Shown here piece by piece: positions 1-8,384 of a stretch of DNA of 64,000 bases. The DNA is taken from assembly GCA_036398095.1 (NCBI GenBank), contig DASWHR010000029.1:9760-73759 (forward strand). Direction: 5' to 3'. The position numbers and the translations under genes were made by a program. The number at the start of each line of letters is the position of its first letter. Positions within the stretch are counted from its first letter, which is position 1. The notes beneath the pieces are model-generated. The model saw nothing but the letters and a program-made list of their open reading frames with translations, had not been told where the DNA came from and searched no databases. Source of the DNA: DASWHR01 sp036398095 (GTDB lineage: Bacteria > Actinomycetota > AC-67).

Positions 1-840
1 CGCTCGGTCGGTTCGGATCAACGATGTGGACGTCCGGCTGCTCGTCGCGACGGGTGCTGCCGACGCCTCGACGCCGCCTGCGCCGGCCTCGGCGAACGCA
101 TACGACGCCGGTGCGGCCGGGGCCGCCGCGTCCAAGCCGGCGACGCCGCTTACGGATGCAGCGACCAGAGCGACGGCGGCCGCGACGGCCGACGCCAGCG
201 ATGCGCCGGCTGCGGTCATCGCCGGAGCGACCGCCCGTCCGGCTCCGCCGCGGGAACGCACTCGCACCCACAGCACCGCCGCGCCGACGGCGCGGGAGGC
301 GGCCAGATACTTCTCGCGCAGGATCCGGCGCGCACGGAACAGCACCGCGCGCGCGGCATCTTCGTTGACTCCTTCACGCCGGGCCAGTTCGGTGTAGTCG
401 ACGCCTTCGATGTCCCGCGCGACCAGCAGCGCGCGATGACGGTCGGACAAGGTGGACAAAGCTTCGCGAACGAACCGATGCTCCTCGGCGCGCTCGAGCG
501 GCGCGGTCGGATCGGCGTCCACGTCGGCATGGTCGGGCAGCGCGTCGGAGGCGGGAACCATCCGCCCGCGCGTTCGCAGATGCTCGATGCACAGGTTGCG
601 GGCGACGCAGCGGAGCCACGGACCCATCTGCGCATCGCGGGCAAATTGCTCGCGGCGCGTCCATGCGCGGAGCAGGGTCTCTTGCACGATGTCCTCGGCG
701 AGCGCTTCGTCGCGAAGCAAACGCGCGCACATGCGGCGAAGTGGACGCGCGTGTGTGCGCATCCACTCTTCGAACGTCTGCGTCTCGGGTTCCGTCGCCC
801 GCTCGTCGGGCTCCGGCACCAGCGATAGATGGTCGCTCAC
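1..840 (-). CDS. ECF-type RNA polymerase sigma factor with C-terminal membrane segment (partial)
   Basis: Directs RNA polymerase to a set of stress or envelope promoters. The frame opens at a GTG at 838-840 behind AAGGGGA and runs without a stop to the left edge (280 codons seen). Sigma region 2 is visible around residues 20-75 (RMCARLLRDE, EDIVQETLLRAW) and region 4 around residues 120-170 (LSDRHRALLVARDIEGVDY, then a helix-turn-helix ending FRARRILREKYL). After region 4 comes a basic stretch and an Ala/Val/Leu-rich hydrophobic segment of about 25 residues, then an Ala/Ser/Pro-rich tail. That suggests a membrane-tethered sigma factor or a fused anti-sigma-like tail; the tail is cut by the window. 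No anti-sigma gene can be seen. Divergent from the secreted proline-rich gene. Confidence 0.85.
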   Translation of the reverse strand, partial: MSDHLSLVPEPDERATEPETQTFEEWMRTHARPLRRMCARLLRDEALAEDIVQETLLRAWTRREQFARDAQMGPWLRCVARNLCIEHLRTRGRMVPASDALPDHADVDADPTAPLERAEEHRFVREALSTLSDRHRALLVARDIEGVDYTELARREGVNEDAARAVLFRARRILREKYLAASRAVGAAVLWVRVRSRGGAGRAVAPAMTAAGASLASAVAAAVALVAASVSGVAGLDAAAPAAPASYAFAEAGAGGVEASAAPVATSSRTSTSLIRTDRA

Positions 841-1009
841 GATTCCCCTTGTTGATCGCCGATCCGCTAGTTCAACGATTTTGGATTCGCTGCGTCACGC
901 GGCGCGGCCGGGTCCGTACTCGATGTGACGCCGGTAAAACGGGGAACCCGGAAATCTCCGCAGATCCGGCGCCAGGGTAGAAAGCCCCCCGACGCAAGGA
1001 GGAACCACG

Positions 1010-1507
1010 ATGCGAAAGTTTTGTCTGGCGGCGATCGTCGCCGCGGCGACGTTCGGCGTCGCCGGGATGGTCGGCGCCTCGAGCGTAACCGTCTGCAACG
1101 AGATCGACACTACGATCAACGGCGAGCAGGTCGTCGATCACTCCGATTGCCACACGGTGAGCACCGACGGCGAAGCGCCCGGCGAGCCTGAGATCCCCGG
1201 CACGCCCGAGGTCCCCGGCGTTCCCGAGGTCCCCGGCGTTCCCGAGGTCCCCGGCGTCCCGGCGCTGCCCGGCATCCCGCCCGAGGTGCCCGGACTGCCC
1301 GAGATCCCGCCGCCGCCGTCGGACATCCCGCCGGCCCCCGGCGTTCCCGGCGTGCCGCCGGTCGACGTGCCGCCCGTCCCCGGAGTGCCCGGCGTTCCCG
1401 GAGTGCCCGGCGTGCCGCCGGTAGCCGTGCCGCCGGTCGCCGTGCCGCCGGTCGACGTTCCGCCGGTGCCGGGTCTGCCGCCGCTGCCGCCACCGCCGCC
1501 GGTCTGA
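1010..1507 (+). CDS. Secreted proline-rich repeat protein
   Basis: 165 residues, start ATG preceded by AAGGAGG. Residues 1-24 are a classical signal peptide (MRKFCLAAIVAAATFGVAG then MVGAS). A short region with two cysteines (residues about 29 and 47) follows. From about residue 56 to the end the protein is almost only Pro-Gly-Val/Glu repeats of the type PGVPEVPGVP and VPPVAVPP, ending in a polyproline run. It is probably an exported, extended wall-spanning or matrix protein; no enzymatic domain is visible. A strong bidirectional terminator lies directly downstream. The function is unknown. Confidence 0.8.
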   Translation: MRKFCLAAIVAAATFGVAGMVGASSVTVCNEIDTTINGEQVVDHSDCHTVSTDGEAPGEPEIPGTPEVPGVPEVPGVPEVPGVPALPGIPPEVPGLPEIPPPPSDIPPAPGVPGVPPVDVPPVPGVPGVPGVPGVPPVAVPPVAVPPVDVPPVPGLPPLPPPPPV

Positions 1508-1544
1508 CCCGGACCGCAAGCCGCCCGTCCGGGGGGCTGAATGC

Positions 1545-1576
1545 AAAAGGAGGCGCCGATCGTGGCGCCTCCTTTT
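1545..1576. terminator. Bidirectional hairpin terminator
   Basis: A perfect 13-bp inverted repeat (AAAAGGAGGCGCC / GGCGCCTCCTTTT) with a 6-base loop GATCGT sits between two convergent genes, 38 bases after the proline-rich gene and 17 bases beyond the DinB stop. The A/T ends give a U-tract in either direction. Confidence 0.9.
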
Positions 1577-1592
1577 CGCGTGCGTCACATGG

Positions 1593-2114
1593 TCAGGTGC
1601 GAAACGCCTCGACCGCGTCGCGCAAATCGGCTTCGTGTGCGGACGCGTGGTCAAACGGACCCTTCGGCGCGCCGACGACGGCGGCGAGCATCTCGCGCAG
1701 CGCGCGGCGACGCTGCGCCGGATACGACGGCTTCGACAACCATTCCTCGTCGGACGTGCCGCGGATCAGCGCGACGAGCGTGGCGTGAGCGCGGGCGAAG
1801 CGCTCGCGTACTTCGCCCAGCGTCTGCACGGTGGTGCGCTCATGGTTCCGCGCGTTCGCGGCATCCACGTCCTCGCTTCCGAAAATGTCCTCGGCCTGGG
1901 GACGGCGGCCGGCCCGCCAGGATTCGATCGCTTCGATCGCCAGTTCTTCCCAAAAGGCGATGTGCCCCATCAGATCTTTGGCCGACCAGTCGCCGCCGCC
2001 GATGGTCTTCGGCTGCTGCGCCTGCTCGTCGTCGAGTCGGGCGAACAACGCCGACAACGTCGCATGCCCCCGCTCGAGCACATCGATCGCCTCGTGTTGC
2101 GAGATCGGATCCAT
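1593..2114 (-). CDS. DinB-superfamily protein
   Basis: 173 residues, the usual size of the DinB/YfiT four-helix-bundle family, whose members are metal-binding, thiol-dependent S-transferase-like proteins. The metal-site histidines expected in the family are visible: GHIAFWEE in the second helix and FDHASAHEADL near the C-terminus. The N-terminus (residues 1-40) is the usual amphipathic first helix with DWSAKDLMGH following. It stands alone and is convergent with the proline-rich gene. The substrate cannot be told from sequence. Confidence 0.8.
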   Translation of the reverse strand: MDPISQHEAIDVLERGHATLSALFARLDDEQAQQPKTIGGGDWSAKDLMGHIAFWEELAIEAIESWRAGRRPQAEDIFGSEDVDAANARNHERTTVQTLGEVRERFARAHATLVALIRGTSDEEWLSKPSYPAQRRRALREMLAAVVGAPKGPFDHASAHEADLRDAVEAFRT

Positions 2115-2247
2115 TCACCGTCCCCCATGTGCGGACAACCGTGCCGGAATCGACACGATATCGCGGTCCCGGCCGGCGAGGGCCGATCGGCCCTCTCCCG
2201 GTGCGACGTGTTCGCAGGATCATGGAGGCAAGGGGAAAGGAGGCGTG

Positions 2248-2547
2248 ATGAAACGCAGCGAGCGGAGCACAAAGGAGCGGCCGCTGCCTGCCTTCCGGCA
2301 GTGCCCCGGCTGCAGGTACGACTTCCTGACCGGCGATGGCACACGCTCGTGTGGATGGCTGGACTGCCCGTACCTGCCCGAAGAGTTGAAGGTGTTCTGC
2401 CCCGCCTGCAACTACAACTTCTATACGGGCGAAGGAGATCCCCATTGCGAGCGTCTGGGCGTCTGCGAGTGGGCGGACGAAGGATTCGCGCGCGTGGCGC
2501 GAATCCGTGCGCAGATCGGATCGCCCGAAATGCTCACTCCGACGTAG
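2248..2547 (+). CDS. Small cysteine-rich zinc-ribbon-like protein
   Basis: 99 residues; start chosen at the ATG behind AAAGGAGG (2237-2244). The central part holds two near-repeats: CPGCRYDFLTGDGTRSC with a following C, and CPACNYNFYTGEGDPHC followed by LGVC. Such paired CxxC knuckles normally bind zinc (two ribbons) and serve protein or nucleic-acid contacts. The internal duplication (CPxCxYxFxTGxG) is clear. No known family name can be assigned with confidence. It is followed by the MbfA-like gene 117 bases downstream. Confidence 0.7.
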   Translation: MKRSERSTKERPLPAFRQCPGCRYDFLTGDGTRSCGWLDCPYLPEELKVFCPACNYNFYTGEGDPHCERLGVCEWADEGFARVARIRAQIGSPEMLTPT

Positions 2548-2664
2548 CCCGCCACCGGGTACAATGAACGACGACGGTCGCCGGACACCCGGCGGCCGTC
2601 CCGCATTTTTCGCGGCGTTCGTCAAGGAGTCTTTGCAGCAACTCTCAAGGAGGCAGGCAGCACA

Positions 2665-3807
2665 ATGGAAAGCAACATTGCGGACCAGGCCGACGCGAAG
2701 ACGATCGCCGCGTGGAAGCATCACTGGCGCGACGAGTCGGATGCGGCGTTCCTGTACGGGGTGCTCGCCGACGTCGAGACCGACGGGCTGCGTCGCGACT
2801 TCTTCCGGCGATTCGTGGAGCTGGAGACGCGCCACGTCGAGGCCTGGGCGGACCTGCTCCGCCGCAACGGCGTCGAGGTCGGCAGGATCGGCAAACCGAC
2901 GATGCGCACGCGGCTGACCGCATGGCTGGCCCGCCGGTTCGGCCCCGCATTCCTGCTGTCGATGCTCCACCGCCAAGAGGGGCAAGAGGTCCGCAACTAT
3001 CTCCAGCTTCACGAGACGTCGCCGGCCGGCCGCGGCAAAGACACCGCCTTGACGCTCGCGCAAGAATCGGCCGGCCACGCCGAGGATCTGCGCAAGATGT
3101 CGGCCGGAATCGGCGAATCCTGGCACCGCACCGGCGCCGGCGGGATGCTGCGCAACGTCGTCTACGGATTCAACGACGGGCTGACCGCGAACTTCGGTTT
3201 GGTTGCCGGCGTGGTGGGCGCCGCGGCATCGACGGCCGATCATCACGACGTGCTCGTGGCCGGCGTTGCCGGCGTCGTTGCCGGCGCGATGTCGATGGCC
3301 TCATCGGGTTATCTGGCCGCGAAGAGCGAAGCCGAGGTGCACGCGCACGAGATCGCGCTCGAGCGGCAAGAGATCGAAATGATGCCCGAAGCCGAAGAGG
3401 AAGAGCTCGCGCTGATCTACGAGACGCGCGGCATCGAGCCCGAGCGCGCCCGGGCGCTCGCCGCCGACGTGATGAAGGACCCCGTTCGCGCGCTCGAAGA
3501 AAAGGTCCGCGAGGAGCTGGGGATCGGGGAGCCACACACGACACCGATCAAGGAAGGCGGGCTGACCGGTGGCGCCACCGCCGTCGGCTCGTTGCTGCCG
3601 GTGCTGCCGTTCATGCTGCTGGACGGAACGAGCGCGATCTGGACCTCGTTCGGCGTCGCGATGGCGTCGCATTTCGCGGTGGGCGGCGCGCGCAGCGTCT
3701 TCACCGGCCGCGGCCTGATCCGGAGCGGCATCGACATGTTCGTGGTCGGCTTGGGCGTGGCCGTTGCCGGCTACTTCGTCGGCGTGTGGATCACCGAGCT
3801 GCTGTAG
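2665..3807 (+). CDS. mbfA: MbfA-like membrane-bound ferritin / iron exporter
   Basis: 380 residues; start ATG with AAGGAGG upstream. Residues 1-150 form an erythrin/ferritin-like four-helix domain with E-x-x-H iron ligands (ELETRHVEAW, QEGQEVRNY, AQESAGHAEDL). Residues about 155-380 are a VIT1/CCC1-type transporter: GFNDGLTANFGLVAGVVGA opens the first membrane helix, SMASSGYLAAKSE is the family loop, and three hydrophobic helices close the protein. In the family (MbfA of alphaproteobacteria) the ferritin domain senses or oxidises Fe(II) and the membrane domain exports it, protecting against iron and peroxide stress. It is at the inner membrane here. The partner regulator is not in view. Confidence 0.88.
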   Translation: MESNIADQADAKTIAAWKHHWRDESDAAFLYGVLADVETDGLRRDFFRRFVELETRHVEAWADLLRRNGVEVGRIGKPTMRTRLTAWLARRFGPAFLLSMLHRQEGQEVRNYLQLHETSPAGRGKDTALTLAQESAGHAEDLRKMSAGIGESWHRTGAGGMLRNVVYGFNDGLTANFGLVAGVVGAAASTADHHDVLVAGVAGVVAGAMSMASSGYLAAKSEAEVHAHEIALERQEIEMMPEAEEEELALIYETRGIEPERARALAADVMKDPVRALEEKVREELGIGEPHTTPIKEGGLTGGATAVGSLLPVLPFMLLDGTSAIWTSFGVAMASHFAVGGARSVFTGRGLIRSGIDMFVVGLGVAVAGYFVGVWITELL

Positions 3808-4579
3808 CGCGCTTGCGGAAGTAGGTCCAGCTCGTTTCGTTGGGCTGCGAGAATTCTCGCGGCGCTTCGGCAAACTGCGGGCCGCCGGCCTCGACTTCGT
3901 CGCGGACGAACTGCGGCAGGTCCTTGTAGCCGCCGGCCAGCTTCGCCCCGCGGCCGTGATACACCAGCATCCCCGGCCGGTCGCCCATCGCCATCCACGG
4001 CAGCCACGGACCGAGCCGGGTCCACGACACCTGCATCGGCACGCTCGGATTCGCTTCGTCGTCCACGTGGCTGCGCTTGCAGAAGAACTGGAACAGCTCG
4101 GCGGCTTGATACAGATCCGACTGCGAGTTTTCGGGGAACTCGGCGCGGGGCAGCGGCGACGGGTAGGCAAGAAGCACGTCGGCGTTGAAGAACAGATCGT
4201 CGCCGGCTTGGCTGACCGGCATGTTCCACGGGCCGAACTGGCCGTGGAGCCGCATCGGCTGGTTCACCGGGTCGTTCCAGATGTGGAGCACATCGACCTC
4301 GCGCTCGTTCAACGGGTTCGCGAAGCGGCGCAGGATCTCGCCCGTGCCCAAATCGGTGTAGAAGACGGCTTCGCGGGTGAGCAGGTCGTAGCCGCCCTCG
4401 ACTTCGACGACACGCGAGACGTTGTATCCCTCGAACCCGAACAGCCCGCGGCCGCGCTCGCCCGGAAGCCACGCGTGCGTGGTGCCTTTGAACCAGCAGA
4501 CGCTGTCGCTGCCGTCGAGCGCCGAGCGCACGCGCAGAAACGCGCGCAGGTTCTGCATCGGGTCGGCCAGGTCCACCAT
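3791..4579 (-). CDS. DUF1838 family protein
   Basis: 262 residues. The start ATG overlaps the stop of the upstream gene by one base (TGATG), so the two are translationally coupled. The sequence fits the DUF1838 family: an N-terminal strand-rich part (KGTTHAWLPGERGRGLFGFEGYN), then a long region with repeated aromatic/Pro motifs (HIWNDPVNQP, RLGPWLPWMAMGDRPG). No catalytic residues are known for the family. Its 3' end overlaps the 3' end of the convergent mbfA gene by 17 bases. Together with the gene at 4579-5022 it sits behind two IclR-type operator copies, which suggests a catabolic role. Confidence 0.75.
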   Translation of the reverse strand: MVDLADPMQNLRAFLRVRSALDGSDSVCWFKGTTHAWLPGERGRGLFGFEGYNVSRVVEVEGGYDLLTREAVFYTDLGTGEILRRFANPLNEREVDVLHIWNDPVNQPMRLHGQFGPWNMPVSQAGDDLFFNADVLLAYPSPLPRAEFPENSQSDLYQAAELFQFFCKRSHVDDEANPSVPMQVSWTRLGPWLPWMAMGDRPGMLVYHGRGAKLAGGYKDLPQFVRDEVEAGGPQFAEAPREFSQPNETSWTYFRKRATAAR

Positions 4580-5022
4580 CACGTGACTCGCGTTTCGTTG
4601 ATGATCGTGCGCTGGAAGAGCACGCCGTCCTTGAACCAATGCCACGTGCGCGCGCGGTTCTTCGCGGCGTCGTCGAGCGAGATCATCTCGTAGAGGTACA
4701 CGCTGGGATCCGAGACGTAGACCCAGTGGAGCAGGATCGTGCGCTCGTCGGCCTCCCAGGCGGCGCCGTTGATGCGCTCGGTGTCGAACCAGATCTTGCC
4801 GTCCTTGTAGGCGGCCGGGAACTCGATGCGTTCGGTGGTACCGTTGTCCCAGGTGTATTCGTTGATCTGGAAGTAGGGCGGGTCGCCGCTTTCGGGAAAC
4901 GAGCACGTCAGGTGCGAGCGATGATGATCGGTCACGGTCCCGTCGCGCGCGATGACGGTGTAGGTGCCCTCCCACTCGCCCTCGTGCCGTGCCAGAAGCG
5001 GCATCTCGTCTTTGATTCCCAT
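4579..5022 (-). CDS. Lipocalin-like protein (DUF3598-type), coupled to DUF1838 gene
   Basis: 147 residues from the ATG at 5020-5022, chosen because a GGAGG lies just upstream; a longer frame exists to 5064 but would run through the operator. The protein is all-beta in character: alternating hydrophobic strands with WEGTYTVIARDG, HLTCSFPESGDPP, and WFKDGVLFQRTI. This resembles DUF3598/lipocalin-like barrels, which bind small hydrophobic ligands, but the match is from memory only. One-base overlap with the DUF1838 gene downstream. Two 15-base IclR-type operator copies lie 24 and 44 bases upstream of its start. Confidence 0.6.
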   Translation of the reverse strand: MGIKDEMPLLARHEGEWEGTYTVIARDGTVTDHHRSHLTCSFPESGDPPYFQINEYTWDNGTTERIEFPAAYKDGKIWFDTERINGAAWEADERTILLHWVYVSDPSVYLYEMISLDDAAKNRARTWHWFKDGVLFQRTIINETRVT

Positions 5023-5045
5023 TCTCGTCCGGCCTCCCCCGCGTG

Positions 5046-5080
5046 TTCCGCTTACCGGAATCATGTTCCATTTAGGGGAA
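5046..5080. promoter_or_regulatory. IclR-type tandem operator, site A
   Basis: Two 15-base elements, TTCCGCTTACCGGAA (5046-5060) and TTCCATTTAGGGGAA (5066-5080), start exactly 20 bases apart (two helical turns). They lie 24 bases upstream of the start of the gene at 4579-5022. The same layout recurs at four other sites in the window. Confidence 0.65.
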
Positions 5081-5096
5081 CGAAGTCAACGCAGGC

Positions 5097-6506
5097 TCAA
5101 CGCAGGTGCGGGTACCACCAGGGGTCGGGCCGCCCCGCATCGCTGATCAGATAGGCCTGGCGGCGGCCGAACCGGCGCAGCGCCGCCGGACCCATGCGCG
5201 ACCCGCCCATGCCGCTGCGACGGAACGAGTTCTTTTCGCCGTCGTAGACGAGCGCGGTGAGCGCGGCGTCGTTGATGCTGATGCCGCCGGCGTCGATGCG
5301 TCGCGCGACGGCCATCGCCTCGCCGGGATCGCCGAAGACGGCGCCGCTGAGGCCGTAGACGGTGTCGTTGGCGAGCCGGACCGCTTCGTCGGTGCTCGCG
5401 AACGGCATCACCGGAATGACCGGACCGAACGTTTCTTCGGTCATGACCTTCATCGCGTGCGTCACGCCGGTCAGCACGGTCGGCCTCAAGTAGGACCCGC
5501 CGCCGATCGTTTCGATCTCGCCGCCGGTCGGCGCGGCCGCGCCCTTGTCAAGCGCGTCACGCAGATGACCGTCGATGATCGCGATCTGCTTGGCGGCGAT
5601 GATCGGCCCGATGTCGCCGTCGCCGGGTTCGGGCACCGCAAGGCGCACGTTCTTGGCCTTGTCCACGAGCCGTTCGACGAACTCGTCGATCACGTGCTCG
5701 TGGACGTAGACGCGCTCGATCGACTGGCAGGATTGGCCGGCGTTCGCGGTCGCGCCCCACAGGATCGCGCTCGACGCGCGATCTAGGTCGGCGGAGGCCA
5801 AAACGATCGCGGGATCCTTGCCGCCCAATTCCAGGAACGCGGGAATGAAACGGTGCGCGGCGCGGGCGGCGACCTTCATCCCGGTCGCGACGCTGCCGGT
5901 GAAGCAGACGACGTCGGCGTGGTCGATCAGCGCCTCGCCGGTGGCTGCGTCGCCGGCGACGACGGCGATCACGTTCTGGAGCGCCGGCACCGCGGCGATC
6001 GTGGCGGTAAGCGGCTCGATGAAGCGCGGCGCGATCTCGCTCGGCTTGATCAGCGCCGCGCAGCCGGCGGCGAGCGCCGGGATCGCATCGATCAATGCCA
6101 GCAACAGCGGAAAGTTCCAGGGGCTGATCACGCCGGCGAGCGGGTAGGGCCGGATGCCCTGCTGCACGGCGACGCCGGGAACCGAAGCGGGGCGGCGCTG
6201 CTCTTCGGCGAGCAGATCGGGCGCGAGCGAGCACCACCGATCGATCATGCGCAGCACCGCATCGACTTCCATCTCGGATTCGGTGCGACGTCCGGTGTCG
6301 GCAACCAGCGCCGCCGCGATCTCGGCGCGCGCCGCCGCGATCGCATCGCGCCAGGCGGCAAGCGCCGCGACGCGCGCCGGCAGGCCGCCCGCTTCCCACG
6401 TCACCTGGCCGGTGCGCAATCGCGAGGCCAGCTCGCCGAGCCCCGCCTGCGTGGGCGGCTCGAACGCGTAGTCGTTTTCGCCGGTGCGCGGATTGCGAAC
6501 GTCCAC
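5097..6506 (-). CDS. NAD(P)-dependent aldehyde dehydrogenase
   Basis: 469 residues, full length for the superfamily. GTG start overlaps the TAG of the nitrilase-fold gene by one base, so the two form an operon. The family signature ELGGKDP (catalytic/structural Glu) and the nucleophile Cys in NAGQSCQSIERVYV are intact; PLAGVISPWNFPLL is the conserved nucleotide-binding entry strand, and EETFGPVIPVMPF the late motif. It oxidises an aldehyde to an acid with NAD(P)+. Given the neighbours, it likely handles an aldehyde intermediate of the catabolic regulon; the substrate is not readable. Confidence 0.92.
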   Translation of the reverse strand: MDVRNPRTGENDYAFEPPTQAGLGELASRLRTGQVTWEAGGLPARVAALAAWRDAIAAARAEIAAALVADTGRRTESEMEVDAVLRMIDRWCSLAPDLLAEEQRRPASVPGVAVQQGIRPYPLAGVISPWNFPLLLALIDAIPALAAGCAALIKPSEIAPRFIEPLTATIAAVPALQNVIAVVAGDAATGEALIDHADVVCFTGSVATGMKVAARAAHRFIPAFLELGGKDPAIVLASADLDRASSAILWGATANAGQSCQSIERVYVHEHVIDEFVERLVDKAKNVRLAVPEPGDGDIGPIIAAKQIAIIDGHLRDALDKGAAAPTGGEIETIGGGSYLRPTVLTGVTHAMKVMTEETFGPVIPVMPFASTDEAVRLANDTVYGLSGAVFGDPGEAMAVARRIDAGGISINDAALTALVYDGEKNSFRRSGMGGSRMGPAALRRFGRRQAYLISDAGRPDPWWYPHLR

Positions 6507-7534
6507 TAGAGCAGCCCTTCACCGTCGAGCCGTTCGATCACGGCTCGCTGCGCCTCGACGAACCAGGCGCGCTCGGGTTCGCGGCCGTCGCCCAGCCCGT
6601 TCGCGGCGAAATGCTTCGCGTCGGCGTAGGCCGCGGCGTACAGATCGAAGCGGCTGCGCGCGAGCATGTTGCCCATGCCGGGACGGCGCCGCGCGCGGCG
6701 AAGCGAGGCGAGTTCGATCGTCGCGTAGGCGACCATGGACTCACCGGGACCGGCTTCGACCAGCACGCGCCCCTCGTAGTCGACGATCTGCGACTTGCCG
6801 TCGGTCGAGTCGCCCGGAATCGGCGAGCCTTCGATCCCTCCGGTGTTCGCGCTTACCACACACGCCATGTTCTCGATCGCGCGGGCGCGCTTGGCGACGT
6901 CCTTCTGTGTGAGCTGCGAGCTCGACACCTCCGACGTCGAATGGCAGAACACTTCCGCGCCGCGCATCGCCAGGCAGCGCGCGACTTCGGGGAACAGGAT
7001 CTCGTCGGAGGCGATGCAGGCGAGCGTGCCGATGTCGGTCGCGGCGACCGGGAAGATCGAATCGGGACCGTACTCATCGAGATACTTGTCCAGCACATCG
7101 TGCGGTGTCGGGGTCATGAACGAGTTCAGCCGCCGGTAGCGAAGCGCGACCACGCCGGACGGATCGAAGATCAAGCACGACTGGAAGTACAGCTCCGGGA
7201 ATGCCGGATCGCGCTCGTAGAGGTTCGCGGCGAGGTAGAGGTCGCTCGCTTGCGCGATCTCGCCGAGCGCGTCTTCTTCGGCGCCACCGACATCCACTGC
7301 GGCGACGTCGCGCCACTGCGCGAAGGGCTCGCCGGTCGGATGACCGGTCAGAACGTACTCGGGGAGCACGACCAAGCGCGTGTCGCGGCCGATGAACGCA
7401 ACCGCGGCCGCGACCTGCTTGGCGATGCGGCTGATCGAGGCGCGCATGACGATGCGCGCCTGCACCGGGTCGTCCACGCCAGACAGCGCCTTGCAGCGCG
7501 CCTGCAGCGCGAGCGCTCGATACGACTCTTCCAC
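6506..7534 (-). CDS. Nitrilase-superfamily protein with Ser in place of catalytic Cys
   Basis: 342 residues. I start it at the GTG at 7532-7534, which has AGGAGG directly upstream; a longer frame to 7612 would cover the operator. The carbon-nitrogen hydrolase fold is clear: LPEYVLTG carries the catalytic Glu (residue 59). The catalytic Lys position reads YRRLNSF (Arg 134/135 instead of YRK), and the nucleophile motif that normally reads C-x-x-x-x-F-P-E reads SDEILFPE, with Ser 176 in the Cys position; a Cys lies three residues earlier (173). So it may be inactive, use another residue, or be a specialised subfamily. Forms an operon with the aldehyde dehydrogenase. Its ribosome binding site is overlapped by the operator. 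Confidence 0.8.
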   Translation of the reverse strand: MEESYRALALQARCKALSGVDDPVQARIVMRASISRIAKQVAAAVAFIGRDTRLVVLPEYVLTGHPTGEPFAQWRDVAAVDVGGAEEDALGEIAQASDLYLAANLYERDPAFPELYFQSCLIFDPSGVVALRYRRLNSFMTPTPHDVLDKYLDEYGPDSIFPVAATDIGTLACIASDEILFPEVARCLAMRGAEVFCHSTSEVSSSQLTQKDVAKRARAIENMACVVSANTGGIEGSPIPGDSTDGKSQIVDYEGRVLVEAGPGESMVAYATIELASLRRARRRPGMGNMLARSRFDLYAAAYADAKHFAANGLGDGREPERAWFVEAQRAVIERLDGEGLL

Positions 7535-7540
7535 GGGCCC

Positions 7541-7575
7541 CTCCTGATAGTGAAACGCCGTTCCATGATATGAAA
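7541..7575. promoter_or_regulatory. IclR-type tandem operator, site B
   Basis: Two 15-base elements, CTCCTGATAGTGAAA (7541-7555) and TTCCATGATATGAAA (7561-7575), again 20 bases apart; the middle forms GAAACGCCGTTCC (7552-7564), which is repeated exactly at site D. It sits between the divergent nitrilase-fold and enoyl-CoA hydratase genes and covers the ribosome binding site of the former. Confidence 0.65.
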
Positions 7576-7604
7576 CACGCGGCCTGCGGGGAAAGGGGAC
7601 GCTC

Positions 7605-8384
7605 ATCGACACGCCGATTCACTTCGAGATTCGCGACCGGATCGGGTATCTGACGCTGAACCGTCCCGACGCGCGCAACGCCATCGACGAGGCGATGCTG
7701 GCCGCGCTGCCCGGCGCGTTGCGGCGCGTTCGCGAAGACCCGGACGTGAAGGCGCTCGCTGTGTCCGGCGCGGGGGACGCGTTCTGCATCGGTCTCGACA
7801 TCGGGCTGCTCGGCCGCGCGTTCGACGAACCCGCCTACTTCAAGGACGTGCTCGAGCGGTTGAAGCGGATCCTGGCGGATCTGGAGTCGCTGCCGGTCCC
7901 GGTCGTCGCCGCGGTGAACGGGCTGACCCGCGCCGGCGGCTTCGAACTGGTGCTTGCCTGCGATCTGGCGATCATCGCCGCCGAGGCGCGCATCGCCGAT
8001 CATCATCTGGCGTTCGGGATCATGCCGGGCGGCGGCGCCACGCAACGCGCGCCGCGCAAGATCGGCGATCAGCGGGCGCGCGAGCTGCTGTTCACCGCGC
8101 GATGGCTGACCGGAGACGAGGCCGCCGAGTACGGACTGGCCGTGCGCGCCGTGCCGCTGTCGCGACTGGGCGATGCGGTCGAAGATCTGGTGGCGACGTT
8201 CCGGTTGCGGTCGCGCACGGCGCTGGCCGCGACGAAGGCGGCGATGAACGAAGGAGCGTCGCTGCCGCTGCCTCGCGCCCTGGATCTGGAGACCGAGGTC
8301 TTCATGCGCTACCTGACGAGCGATCCGCAGGCCGCCGAAGGCTTTCGCGCGTATGAAGCGGGCCGCGACCCCGTATGGCCCTAG
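7605..8384 (+). CDS. Enoyl-CoA hydratase/isomerase family protein, non-canonical start
   Basis: About 259 residues. Crotonase fold: IGYLTLNRPDARNAID opens the domain, GDAFCIGLDI is the first oxyanion-hole region and NGLTRAGGFELVLACD the second. Of the two catalytic glutamates of classical hydratases, the first position is His (ADHHLAFG) while the second is kept (RARELLF), so chemistry other than simple hydration is likely. There is no ATG, GTG or TTG between the upstream in-frame stop (7566) and the conserved N-terminal strand; an ATC at 7605, six bases after AAAGGGGA, is the most plausible start (a CTG at 7584 is the alternative). Next gene overlaps by 10 bases. Confidence 0.8.
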   Translation: MDTPIHFEIRDRIGYLTLNRPDARNAIDEAMLAALPGALRRVREDPDVKALAVSGAGDAFCIGLDIGLLGRAFDEPAYFKDVLERLKRILADLESLPVPVVAAVNGLTRAGGFELVLACDLAIIAAEARIADHHLAFGIMPGGGATQRAPRKIGDQRARELLFTARWLTGDEAAEYGLAVRAVPLSRLGDAVEDLVATFRLRSRTALAATKAAMNEGASLPLPRALDLETEVFMRYLTSDPQAAEGFRAYEAGRDPVWP

